Shown: positions 1-8,033 of the stretch, piece by piece
How the letters are laid out: every line of letters begins with the position of its first letter
Position numbering within the stretch: position 1 is the first letter of the stretch
DNA from: Burkholderia sp.
GTDB taxonomy: Bacteria > Pseudomonadota > Gammaproteobacteria > Burkholderiales > Burkholderiaceae
DNA length: 13,755 nt
NCBI GenBank assembly: GCA_028292565.1
Contig: JAQGMD010000314.1
Coordinates: 1-13,755 of the forward strand
Direction: 5' to 3'
Translations under genes and position numbers: made by a program
The notes under the pieces: generated by a model
What the model was told of the DNA's origin: nothing
The model's input: only the letters and a program-made list of their open reading frames with translations
Database searches by the model: none

Positions 1-342
1 GAGGACTATCGGTAGCGAACATCCTCGCGCGCTGCAGCTTTGACCTTAAAAACGAAAACACAGGTCTACAAGGGTTTAGGATGAAACGGGAGCTTAAGAA
101 TCGCGCCTTGATCAAGGCGGCGCTGGCGTGCGTCGAAGTTAGGGCCATTACTTCTCGGCGGGGCAGTGGGGCTCCTGGATTATTATCGGGAACTCCGGGA
201 CGGGCGTTTCGCGTCAGTTGTGATCTTGGTGGGCGCCGTGAACTTCGCGTCACGTCGAAGGTGCGGTCGCGATCCAGTTCAAGCTTCGACTAATCTGAAC
301 AGGTAAACGATGAAGGCTGGGTGAGCCTGCAGCAGCGGGGCC
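1..342. other. Left-edge region with no convincing gene
   Basis: I see no gene I can support here. A 70-codon open frame at 81-293 (+) starts after a purine-rich AGGG stretch, but its product is rich in Arg, Ser and Gly, has no recognisable domain and reads like out-of-frame GC-rich DNA. A perfect 16-bp palindrome, CGCCTTGATCAAGGCG, lies at 104-119. The leftward J-domain gene ends at 343. No good terminator with a T-run is visible after it, so its transcript may continue into this region. Confidence 0.4.
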
Positions 343-759
343 TTAGATTTTCTTGAAGATCATTCTGGAAAACTGATCCCAGATCGACCGGAGCTTGTCC
401 AGCGGCTTGAACATCGGGCTGCTGCGCGAACGGCGGCTGCCGGAAGAGGATTTGCGGCGTACGGCTCCGGGCGCATGGCTATGGCCCGCGTGCTGGGACG
501 AACCAGCCCTGGGCACCCCCTTGTGTTCCTCGGATTCCGTTCTGTCGATCCATTCGTCATGTTCCTGTCGCTTGGCAGGATCGGAAAGGACCTCATAGGC
601 CAGGTTGATGATCTGGATGATGCGTATCGCATCCCGGCTCTCGGGATTCCGGTCGGGATGGTACTTCTGCGACAGCGTTTTATAAGCTGCGCGAATCACT
701 TCAGGCGGCGCGTTGCGTGCTACCTTCAGGTTATCGTAATGCGTGTGGATTCGCGCCAT
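343..759 (-). CDS. Short J-domain (DnaJ-like) protein
   Basis: The 138-residue protein has an N-terminal J domain at about residues 7-67, with the diagnostic HPD tripeptide at 34-36 in the context YHPDRNP. Helix III/IV-like sequence follows (INLAYEVLSDPAKR). HPD is the contact by which J proteins stimulate the ATPase of Hsp70/DnaK. The remainder (about 85-138) is a low-complexity Ser/Arg-rich basic tail ending in a short amphipathic stretch (FKPLDKLRSIWDQFSRMIF). There is no Gly/Phe region, zinc-finger region or C-terminal substrate-binding domain, so this is a type III (class C) J protein and not DnaJ or CbpA. No signal peptide is present, so it should be cytoplasmic. The only Shine-Dalgarno candidate is a weak GGAT. 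The gene stands alone, and its Hsp70 partner and clients cannot be told from the sequence. Confidence 0.85.
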   Translation of the reverse strand: MARIHTHYDNLKVARNAPPEVIRAAYKTLSQKYHPDRNPESRDAIRIIQIINLAYEVLSDPAKRQEHDEWIDRTESEEHKGVPRAGSSQHAGHSHAPGAVRRKSSSGSRRSRSSPMFKPLDKLRSIWDQFSRMIFKKI

Positions 760-981
760 TAGTGTTAATCCGAAAGATGGTATTAATTATTAAAATGCTT
801 CGGCTTAAAACCTAGTCGTTTTGGGTAAGCTCGTCGGTTTTCAGGTCCGGGCAAATACTACCCGACGTATGTTAGGACGGCTGACGACAGTCTTCACTGC
901 TCTACATCAACCAACTCGCGATATCCGGGATCTGCGTTTGCCAGCCGCAAACGAAAATATAACCGATTTTGATCTTTCGAC

Positions 982-1005
982 AAAACACTGCCGTCACCGG
1001 CAGTG
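982..1005 (-). terminator. Intrinsic terminator of the Rap1a-like gene
   Basis: A perfect 8-bp stem (CACTGCCG / CGGCAGTG, 986-993 and 998-1005) with a 4-nt loop is followed on the minus strand by TTTTG (982-985). It lies 7 nt beyond the end of the leftward gene ending at 1012, which fits a rho-independent terminator for that gene. Confidence 0.75.
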
Positions 1006-1011
1006 CTCTTT

Positions 1012-1383
1012 TCATTTGCAAGGATAGGTTTTCATCAGGCCGAACAGCAGGGCGGTTTCGACCGGCGTCTCGACCGTGTAGTACGCTTCGTTGTCTTTGA
1101 CTTCCTTTTCCAGCACAGTGGTATAGGTGTCGAATCGCAGGCCGGCATTGGGCGGTTCGCAATACAGCTTCTTCATGCGGCGCAGCTGCAGTTCCGCGTT
1201 CGCCTGCCGGAAGCCGGCTGTAACACCATCCAGATACTCGCTGAACCCCTGCGTATTCTTCGCGGCCGAGTAGTCTTTCAGAGCCACCCCTGCAGAGGCG
1301 GGCGCCGATAGGGCGGCGAGCGTAACCACGAGCGACAGCGCAGGCAGGAAGGCCTGCGGTTTTCTGATTATATGGCGCATCAT
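1012..1383 (-). CDS. Secreted small protein, Rap1a/Tai-like family
   Basis: The 123-residue precursor has a basic N-terminus, a hydrophobic core at about 11-26 and a likely signal peptidase I site APASA|G after residue 31, so the mature protein should be periplasmic. The mature part shows the pattern of Rap1a/Tai-type proteins: FSEYLDGV at 47-54, a first Cys in YCEPPN (Cys75), and a C-terminal helix ending in TYPC (Cys122) that could form a disulfide with Cys75. Founding members of the family are immunity proteins against type VI secretion amidase effectors, but many homologues in betaproteobacteria have no known toxin partner, so immunity is not claimed here. GAGGGG lies just upstream of two adjacent ATGs (1383 and 1380), and either could be used. 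A terminator follows the gene. Family assignment is from pattern recognition only. Confidence 0.7.
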   Translation of the reverse strand: MMRHIIRKPQAFLPALSLVVTLAALSAPASAGVALKDYSAAKNTQGFSEYLDGVTAGFRQANAELQLRRMKKLYCEPPNAGLRFDTYTTVLEKEVKDNEAYYTVETPVETALLFGLMKTYPCK

Positions 1384-1593
1384 CCATCCCCTCGGGTATT
1401 CAGGCAGGTTATGTGTTTCCGCTTACCGTGATTGTCGTCCGGCTATCATGCGGCTGAGCGATACGATGATTACAGCGTCCGACACCAGCCGTCGTGATAG
1501 GGATCAACGAAATGGAGAGGCATGCGCCTGAAAGGGCGCATAACACGCATTACCTTTTCGCCGGGTTGAGCCGGCACCTCGCCCCTGAATAAC

Positions 1594-1920
1594 TCAGTGC
1601 ATCGCGGACCCGGATTTCGTCGCGCCCTGGTCTGCCGACGGCGGTTTTCCTTGGGCATCGCTCAGGCGATACTTGGTTCGCCTGTCGCCCATCAGGTCAC
1701 GCAGTTCCCGGATGCTCATGCCAGTCACTTCATGCATCCGTATCAATAGGGATGCACCGACCGGCAGGCGTCGGTGGCGGACCTTGCTGATGACAGGTGG
1801 CGCAACTTCCAGCATGCGCGAAAGCGCTGCGTCGTTCTTCAAATGCATTTTCTCGCGCAGTGTATCGAGAAGATGGTTCGGGTCATAGCTCGTTTGCTCT
1901 ATGAGTTCGTGCTCGGTCAT
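1594..1920 (-). CDS. Small XRE/Cro-like helix-turn-helix protein
   Basis: The 108-residue protein has a central lambda-repressor-like helix-turn-helix at about residues 29-57 (NDAALSRMLEVAPPVISKVR). A following helix contains a conserved-looking LLIRMHEVTG, and then comes a polar Ala/Ser/Lys-rich tail (about 88-108). No ligand-binding or enzyme domain is present, so it is probably a small DNA-binding regulator. The start at 1920 is chosen because GAGG (minus strand, 1926-1929) sits 5 nt upstream. The frame stays open back to 2061, but that extension has no ribosome binding site and an unlikely sequence. It is divergent from the two-gene unit beginning at 2262, so it may act on the shared 341-bp region. 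That role is inferred from position only. Confidence 0.75.
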   Translation of the reverse strand: MTEHELIEQTSYDPNHLLDTLREKMHLKNDAALSRMLEVAPPVISKVRHRRLPVGASLLIRMHEVTGMSIRELRDLMGDRRTKYRLSDAQGKPPSADQGATKSGSAMH

Positions 1921-2180
1921 GATTGCCTCGTCAAATCCACAAAAAACGGGTCCCTGTTTTTTACAGATGACACCTTGATCATGCTTAAATTCCCGATACA
2001 CCACGAAATGTGCGAGACGAAACGCAGGTGTGTTGACATAGACGCTTTTTGTTTTTGCCATAGCATGGCGCCGCGCATTAAATCGTTACCGGTAGCAAGA
2101 ACTCCTTGGGCAATTCGGCGTCTATCCCACGCGTCTTGCTGAGACGCAGCGACGCACACACCATTCGAAAGCAGCGACTC

Positions 2181-2197
2181 CATGCATATCGTGCATG
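2181..2197. promoter_or_regulatory. Inverted repeat in divergent intergenic region (possible operator)
   Basis: CATGCA (2181-2186) and TGCATG (2192-2197) form a 6-bp inverted repeat around a 5-nt spacer. It lies between the HTH gene (start 1920, leftward) and the gene starting at 2262 (rightward), about 34 bp upstream of a TATACT hexamer at 2231-2236 that resembles a -10 box but lacks a matching -35. The rest of the 341-bp gap holds no gene. A TTGACA at 2033-2038 also has no convincing -10 partner. Confidence 0.3.
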
Positions 2198-2261
2198 CAT
2201 TGCAGATGTAACGAGCATTCCCCCCATTTTTATACTTACCAGCACACAGGGAGTAGCGCCG

Positions 2262-3008
2262 ATGGCTGATGCCAATCGTGGAACACCATTCGTAAACGGA
2301 ATTATCTTTATAGCCATGCCGCCAGACGGGCAGGGTGGTTCGATACGCGACGATGAGATCGCCTATGAGCAGCTGTTGAATTGCGACAGTTATGCAGGAA
2401 CGGCAACCGCATTGATACGCGCCGGGATTATTGAGGAGCACATGCTTCCGGGGCAGCCGGGCCGCGGTAAAAATATCGCGTTGATCGAAGGCCCTGACGG
2501 CAAAAGATGGGCAGTGGGCTATATTGAGATCAGCAGGAAAAGTGCGCGGCTGTACGACGTGAAAACAGGCATCCCCGGCGCCGAATGCGTACGCAGGGAG
2601 CTTGCACAGCAATCGCTACTGCAAGCGGACCAGTCCGCGAAACAAGTGGAGGCGGCACAACAGCGTGAATCAATGGAATTGTCCGAGTTGCCACGTTCGC
2701 ATGATCAGTACCGTGAAGCGTGCGTGAAAACCTTGAGGGCGCACCTCAACATCGTGCGCGATACCGCGCTTGCCGCAAACAGGTTCTCCGGGTATCAGTT
2801 CGACACTGCAGCATTGCGAGAGTTTGACAAAGCGGCAATCGAACTGCTGAAGACGCTCTATCGCGGCGGCACCGTTTACGACCCCGCGCTTCAGGAGCGC
2901 CGTATCGTCGAAATCAAGTCACAGAGTTCGAGACTGAATATGCCGCTGCAGAATTTTCTGCAAAGCCTGAGCGCACAGACGGACGGCGCGGAAGAGTCGA
3001 CAAACTGA
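2262..3008 (+). CDS. Conserved-looking hypothetical protein, function unknown
   Basis: I do not recognise this 248-residue protein. It has no signal peptide or membrane segment. The N-terminal half (1-108) looks like a small alpha/beta domain with short hydrophobic strands (NGIIFIAMP, KNIALIEG, WAVGYIEI). The C-terminal half (about 110-240) is Gln/Glu/Ala-rich and predicted helical, with likely coiled coil around 112-140 (ELAQQSLLQADQSAKQVEAA). The start at 2262 is chosen because GGGAG lies about 8 nt upstream. The open frame continues upstream to 2106 without a good ribosome binding site. The papain-fold gene begins 66 nt after its stop with its own strong Shine-Dalgarno, so the two are probably co-transcribed. 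Confidence 0.65.
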   Translation: MADANRGTPFVNGIIFIAMPPDGQGGSIRDDEIAYEQLLNCDSYAGTATALIRAGIIEEHMLPGQPGRGKNIALIEGPDGKRWAVGYIEISRKSARLYDVKTGIPGAECVRRELAQQSLLQADQSAKQVEAAQQRESMELSELPRSHDQYREACVKTLRAHLNIVRDTALAANRFSGYQFDTAALREFDKAAIELLKTLYRGGTVYDPALQERRIVEIKSQSSRLNMPLQNFLQSLSAQTDGAEESTN

Positions 3009-3074
3009 CGCGAACAGGACGCTGGCGCTTCTATTGCTTGTTCAGTCGGGAGCGGTCTCTGCAAGGAGAAATGC

Positions 3075-3662
3075 ATGGCTGCGCATATGGAATTGAAGGA
3101 CATCAAAGCACTACCCGTCACGCCCTACGAGGAGATACGGGACGCGCTCACCTGTGGCGATCTGCTCTTTGCATCGGGCGGCTACCTGCTGTCGAAAGTC
3201 ATACAGAAGGTCAGCAACTCGCCATGGAGTCATGCCGGCATCATCTTTCGTCTCGACAGCATCGATCGCCTATTGCTTCTGGAAAGCGTCGAGGACATCG
3301 GCATCCGTTTCATCCCGTTGTCGAAGTACCTCACGGATTACGAGCGCGAAAAACCGTACCGGGGGTGCGTGGCTCTGGCGCGCTGCCAGGGGGTTGATGC
3401 GGAAATCGTCAGTGGCCTGGCCGGATTCGGCATAGACGAGGTGAGTCGCCTGTACCGCAATGATGAAGTCGCGGAGTTGGTCGCGCGCATTGCACTGGGC
3501 CTGGAGAAGAAGGAGCGTGATACGCAATACCTTAGCTCCGAACTCGTCTACGAATGCTTCTCGCGTGCAGGCAAAGAGTTTGAATACGATGTGCAAGGCT
3601 TCATCACGCCGGAACACATCTGGGTGAATGAAAAGATTTCCCTCATCGCGCGCATCCTGTGA
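3075..3662 (+). CDS. YiiX-like permuted papain-fold (NlpC/P60 superfamily) protein, catalytic Cys apparently replaced
   Basis: The 195-residue protein begins its core with CGDLLFASG (27-35) and SNSPWSHAGIIF (47-58). This is the layout of circularly permuted NlpC/P60-like proteins such as YiiX, where His53 would be the catalytic His. ESVEDIGIRFIPL (70-82) continues the core strands. The second signature, usually a Cys-Ser-Glu triplet, appears at 152-158 as YLSSELV, with Ser154 at the expected Cys position. Ser154 is encoded by AGC, one base from the Cys codon TGC. Family members are thiol hydrolases acting on peptide or lipid bonds, so this one may be inactive or altered. There is no signal peptide. 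AGGAG at 3064-3068 supports the ATG at 3075. It follows the gene at 2262-3008 by 66 nt, probably in one operon. Confidence 0.75.
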   Translation: MAAHMELKDIKALPVTPYEEIRDALTCGDLLFASGGYLLSKVIQKVSNSPWSHAGIIFRLDSIDRLLLLESVEDIGIRFIPLSKYLTDYEREKPYRGCVALARCQGVDAEIVSGLAGFGIDEVSRLYRNDEVAELVARIALGLEKKERDTQYLSSELVYECFSRAGKEFEYDVQGFITPEHIWVNEKISLIARIL

Positions 3663-3689
3663 GGAGTGATTGCCGGTTTTTGTTCTGGA

Positions 3690-3853
3690 TTAAGGCACCG
3701 CGCAGGGATAAGTTGGGCAATTTGGCGGCCGTAGCGGGATGCGGTGCAAGGCGTGAGGAGGAGCCATAGCGAGCTATGGCGACGACGAGCAACGCGGCAA
3801 CGCGCCCGCTACGGCCAGCAAAATTGGCCAACTTATTCCTGGCGGTGCCTAAG
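3690..3853. repeat. Long palindromic intergenic repeat element, copy 1
   Basis: Two arms of about 50 bp (3690-3738 and 3805-3853) form an imperfect inverted repeat. Both carry GGCACCGC, then AATAAGTTGG or GATAAGTTGG, then CAATTT, then GGCCGTAGCGGG when read inward. Roughly nine in ten bases agree between the arms. The centre has a second palindrome, GCCATAGC-GA-GCTATGGC (3763-3780). An open frame on the minus strand across the element is a translation of the repeat, not a gene. A related copy with a shorter centre lies at 13095-13214. The structure resembles a MITE- or REP-like non-coding element, and no transposase is present. Confidence 0.8.
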
Positions 3854-3936
3854 CGTGTAAGACATCGCAAGAAACTTGGACGTGTTGATCATAAGTTGCG
3901 ATATTGATCACGTACTCTCCTCAGATACAGGGTTCG

Positions 3937-3967
3937 GCCCGCCACAAAGTGAGCGGGCATTTTTTTT
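3937..3967 (+). terminator. Strong intrinsic terminator
   Basis: GCCCGC (3937-3942) pairs with GCGGGC (3953-3958) across a 10-nt loop and is followed by A and eight consecutive T (3960-3967). This is a textbook rho-independent terminator on the plus strand. The nearest upstream gene ends at 3662, so it either ends a transcript with a 3' untranslated part of about 300 nt that includes the repeat element, or ends a short RNA starting between the element and 3937. No clear promoter for such an RNA is visible, only two TTGATCA repeats at 3885-3891 and 3904-3910. Confidence 0.85.
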
Positions 3968-3969
3968 CC

Positions 3970-3983
3970 TTGATTTTAATCAA
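3970..3983. promoter_or_regulatory. Perfect FNR/Anr-type binding site
   Basis: TTGATTTTAATCAA matches the FNR/Anr consensus TTGAT-N4-ATCAA at all ten specified bases, and the symmetry extends one base each side (C...G). FNR-family regulators use such sites to activate anaerobic or microaerobic promoters, typically with the site centred near -41.5. The site follows the terminator directly, as at the head of a new rightward transcription unit. A start near 4018 would be expected, but the nearest -10-like sequence (CATAGG, 4011-4016) is poor and no convincing ORF follows before the tRNA. The target is therefore unknown. Confidence 0.6.
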
Positions 3984-4031
3984 GCGGAAAATTTCCCTAC
4001 CGATCAGGAGCATAGGTGTGCTTCACCATCC

Positions 4032-4066
4032 TTATCCACAGATTTGGTCACAGCCGCTGTGGGTAA
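4032..4066. promoter_or_regulatory. Inverted pair of DnaA boxes
   Basis: TTATCCACA at 4032-4040 is an exact high-affinity DnaA box. TGTGGGTAA at 4058-4066 is the same box on the opposite strand with one mismatch (TTACCCACA). The pair is arranged as an inverted repeat with a 17-nt spacer, so it could also form a 10-bp stem with one G-T pair. No replication gene, AT-rich unwinding region or further boxes are seen, so this is not called an origin. A DnaA titration or regulatory site is possible. Confidence 0.45.
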
Positions 4067-4158
4067 GCGTTTTGTCGAAGGAAAGCGAAGGCCGTTGATC
4101 GGGCCTCGTTCGCATCGTGAAGCGTAAGAAGAGAAGGATGGCCGAAGGCGTAGGGTAC

Positions 4159-4227
4159 GTCACACGCACCATCTCGCCTTGCGTTGCCGATATCGTCGTT
4201 TTGCGGGCAACCGTTGGTGCGTGTGAC
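4159..4227. repeat. Nested inverted repeat, possible structured RNA
   Basis: A perfect 13-bp inverted repeat, GTCACACGCACCA (4159-4171) and TGGTGCGTGTGAC (4215-4227), encloses a second perfect 6-bp pair, GTTGCC (4183-4188) and GGCAAC (4206-4211). The apex contains CGATATCG. As RNA this would fold into a long two-part hairpin with an asymmetric internal loop. No ORF in this stretch looks like a protein. Together with the FNR box upstream it could belong to a small RNA, or it could be a regulator-binding or recombination site. Neither can be decided from the sequence. Confidence 0.5.
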
Positions 4228-4291
4228 GCAGCTTGCGAATACCCGGGGACATCATGGGCGGATTCGATGTCGAACGCAGCGAATGGAAGCG

Positions 4292-4327
4292 CACAAAAGA
4301 AAAGGCCCAGTCAGATGACTGGGCCTT
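4292..4327 (-). terminator. Terminator of tRNA-Asn
   Basis: AAGGCCCAGT and ACTGGGCCTT (4302-4311 and 4318-4327) form a 10-bp stem with a 6-nt loop, extendable by inner pairs. On the minus strand it is followed by TTCTTTTG. It begins 9 nt beyond the 3' end of the leftward tRNA, which is typical of a rho-independent tRNA terminator. Confidence 0.85.
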
Positions 4328-4335
4328 GAATTCTT

Positions 4336-4411
4336 TGGCTCCCCGACCTGGACTCGAACCAGGGACCTGCGGATTAACAGTCCGTCGCTCTACCAGCTGA
4401 GCTATCAGGGA
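4336..4411 (-). tRNA. tRNA-Asn (anticodon GTT)
   Basis: The minus strand reads as a full 76-nt tRNA with an encoded 3' CCA. The acceptor arm is TCCCTGA / TCGGGGA (with a T-G pair), the D-arm is AGCTCAGCTGGTAGAGC, and the anticodon loop is CTGTTAA with GTT at 4376-4378. The T-arm CCTGG-TTCGAGT-CCAGG and discriminator G follow. It has its own consensus promoter (4423-4452) and terminator (4292-4327), so it is a single-gene transcription unit. Confidence 0.97.
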
Positions 4412-4422
4412 ACAGAGCCGCT

Positions 4423-4452
4423 ATTATAGGCGGATTAGTTTGCGTTTGTCAA
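4423..4452 (-). promoter_or_regulatory. Sigma-70 promoter of tRNA-Asn
   Basis: On the minus strand, TTGACA (4447-4452) and TATAAT (4423-4428) are both exact consensus hexamers separated by 18 bp. Transcription would begin a few bases before the mature tRNA 5' end at 4411. Confidence 0.9.
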
Positions 4453-4483
4453 AATTATGATCGGATTTTTCACCGTTTTACGA

Positions 4484-4501
4484 GTGAGGCTTAGGCCTCA
4501 C
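4484..4501 (-). terminator. Hairpin after the aminotransferase gene (weak terminator)
   Basis: GTGAGGC and GCCTCAC form a perfect 7-bp stem with a 4-nt loop, 14 nt beyond the aminotransferase stop. The minus-strand tail is TCGTAAAAC with no T-run, so it may act as a 3' stabilising hairpin or a weak terminator. Read-through would run into the tRNA-Asn promoter. Confidence 0.45.
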
Positions 4502-4514
4502 CCGCGCATCAAGA

Positions 4515-5729
4515 TCAGAGCACTTTTGCAATCGCAGCGACGACGGTATCGATGTTGCGCGAGTTCAGTGCGGCAACACAGATGCGGCCGGTATCGATCG
4601 CATAAATCGAGAACTCGTCGCGCAGGCGACCGACCTGTTCCTTGGTCAGGCCCGAGTACGAGAACATGCCGCGCTGCTGGATCACGAAGTCGAAGTTGTG
4701 GTTCGGCGCCCTCTCCTTCAGCTTCTTCACCAGTTCCTGCCGCGTTTCACGAATGCGCACGCGCATGCCAGCGAGTTCGTCTTCCCACATCTTGCGCAGC
4801 TCTGGCGCTGACAGAGCGGTTGCCACAACCTGTCCGCCGTGGATCGGCGGGTTGGAGTAGTTGGTGCGGACCACTCGCTTCAACTGCGACAGCACACGAG
4901 CGGCTTCTTCCGCACTGACCGCGACGATGCTCAATGCACCTACGCGCTCGCCGTACAGCGAGAACGATTTCGAGAAGGAGTTCGATACGAACAACGGGCC
5001 GCCAGCTTCCGTGAACCGGCGCACGACTTTGCCGTCCTCATCGATGCCGTCACCGAAGCCCTGGTACGCCATATCGAGGAAGGGGATCAGGCCACGCTGC
5101 GTAACGACCTCGATTACTTGCGTCCACTGCGTATCCGTCAGATCCGCGCCGGTCGGGTTATGGCAGCATGCGTGCAGCAGCACGATTGCGCCCTTGGGCA
5201 TGTCATTCAGCGCTTTCAGCATGCCTGCGAAATTCACGCCGCGCGTTGCCGGGTCGTAGTACGGATAGGCGTTGACGGTGAAGCCGGCGGACTCGAACAG
5301 CGCGCGATGGTTTTCCCAGCTTGGATCGCTGATCCAGACCTGAGATTCTGGCGAGAAACGTTTCAGGAAATCAGCGCCCAGCTTCAGGGCGCCCGTGCCG
5401 CCAATCGCTTGCACGGTGATGGCGCGCTTCTCTTGCACAACCGCGCTGTCGGCGCCGAACACGAGTTCCTGCACCGCCTTGTCATACATGGCCAGGCCGT
5501 CGATCGGCAGGTAGGTGCGCGGTGTTGCCTTTTCCATCAGCTGCGCTTCAGCCTTGCGTACGCATTCCAGCAGAGGCACCTTGCCGTTGTCGTCGTAATA
5601 AACACCGACGCCAAGGTTGACTTTATTCGGGTTCTTGTCGGCATTGAAAGCTTCGGTAATGCCGAGGATCGGATCGCGCGGCGCCATCTCAATGGCGGTG
5701 AACAGGGAGGCAGGATGGGATTGGCTCAT
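4515..5729 (-). CDS. tyrB: Class I aspartate/aromatic amino acid aminotransferase
   Basis: The 404-residue protein is a full-length fold-type I, subgroup I-alpha aminotransferase. It moves the amino group of aspartate or an aromatic amino acid to 2-oxoglutarate using pyridoxal phosphate. The PLP-binding Lys is Lys254 in [16 protein letters not shown]. Other cofactor and substrate residues visible are the GGTGALK phosphate loop (110-116), Asn191 in CHNPTG, Asp219 and Tyr222 in FLDMAYQGF, and the C-terminal Arg382 (GRICVAALN) that binds the substrate carboxylate. Motifs do not separate AspC from TyrB specificity, so the symbol is a best guess. It is cytoplasmic. It is divergent from uvrB with 111 bp between the starts, and no strong Shine-Dalgarno precedes the ATG. 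Confidence 0.93.
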   Translation of the reverse strand: MSQSHPASLFTAIEMAPRDPILGITEAFNADKNPNKVNLGVGVYYDDNGKVPLLECVRKAEAQLMEKATPRTYLPIDGLAMYDKAVQELVFGADSAVVQEKRAITVQAIGGTGALKLGADFLKRFSPESQVWISDPSWENHRALFESAGFTVNAYPYYDPATRGVNFAGMLKALNDMPKGAIVLLHACCHNPTGADLTDTQWTQVIEVVTQRGLIPFLDMAYQGFGDGIDEDGKVVRRFTEAGGPLFVSNSFSKSFSLYGERVGALSIVAVSAEEAARVLSQLKRVVRTNYSNPPIHGGQVVATALSAPELRKMWEDELAGMRVRIRETRQELVKKLKERAPNHNFDFVIQQRGMFSYSGLTKEQVGRLRDEFSIYAIDTGRICVAALNSRNIDTVVAAIAKVL

Positions 5730-5840
5730 CGTGATAACATCAAAAGTTGGCTGCGGAATTCATCTCGCAGCGGGTTGACTATACGGACCAGGTCAAAAGC
5801 CGGGCCCCGGCATGCAACCAATCATTTTACCAAAGGTCGA

Positions 5841-7940
<2,100 letters not shown>

Positions 7941-7947
7941 AACATGT

Positions 7948-7980
7948 AGCGGGCGTGCGTATCCCTGCGCGCCCGCTTTC
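7948..7980 (+). terminator. Probable terminator of uvrB
   Basis: AGCGGGC (7948-7954) pairs with GCCCGCT (7971-7977), with further CG pairs possible inside, and is followed by a short TTC tail. It begins 7 nt after the uvrB stop. The T-run is short, so efficiency is uncertain. Confidence 0.6.
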
Positions 7981-8033
7981 CAGTGACGGGCGAGCGATGA
8001 TTTACAATCGCAGGTTTTCGTTATTCATCCGCC

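Noticed and set aside
104..119. Perfect 16-bp palindrome CGCCTTGATCAAGGCG
   Set aside because: Isolated, not tied to a promoter or gene, and a single such palindrome can arise by chance in 13.7 kb.
81..293. 70-codon ORF at the left edge
   Set aside because: No domain, skewed Arg/Ser/Gly composition, and nothing but a loose purine-rich stretch upstream. Not supported as a gene.
1522..1541. Hairpin ATGCGCC/GGCGCAT after the HTH gene
   Set aside because: A 7-bp stem, but with no T-run on either strand, so not called as a terminator.
1921..2061. 47-residue N-terminal extension of the HTH protein
   Set aside because: No ribosome binding site before 2061, while a good GAGG precedes 1920.
3643..3870. 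75-residue minus-strand ORF
   Set aside because: It is a translation of the palindromic repeat element at 3690-3853, without ribosome binding site or domain.
4032..4066. Replication origin at the DnaA boxes
   Set aside because: Only two boxes, no AT-rich unwinding region, and no dnaA, dnaN or rep gene nearby.
4117..4329. 70-codon GTG-started ORF before the tRNA
   Set aside because: No Shine-Dalgarno, overlaps the nested inverted repeat and the tRNA terminator, and has no protein-like features.
4292..4411. Integration site of a genomic island at tRNA-Asn
   Set aside because: No integrase gene and no direct repeat of the tRNA 3' end is visible in the window.
4839..5840. Long upstream extension of the uvrB frame
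   Set aside because: It is antisense to the well-supported aminotransferase gene. UvrB homology begins just after 5841.
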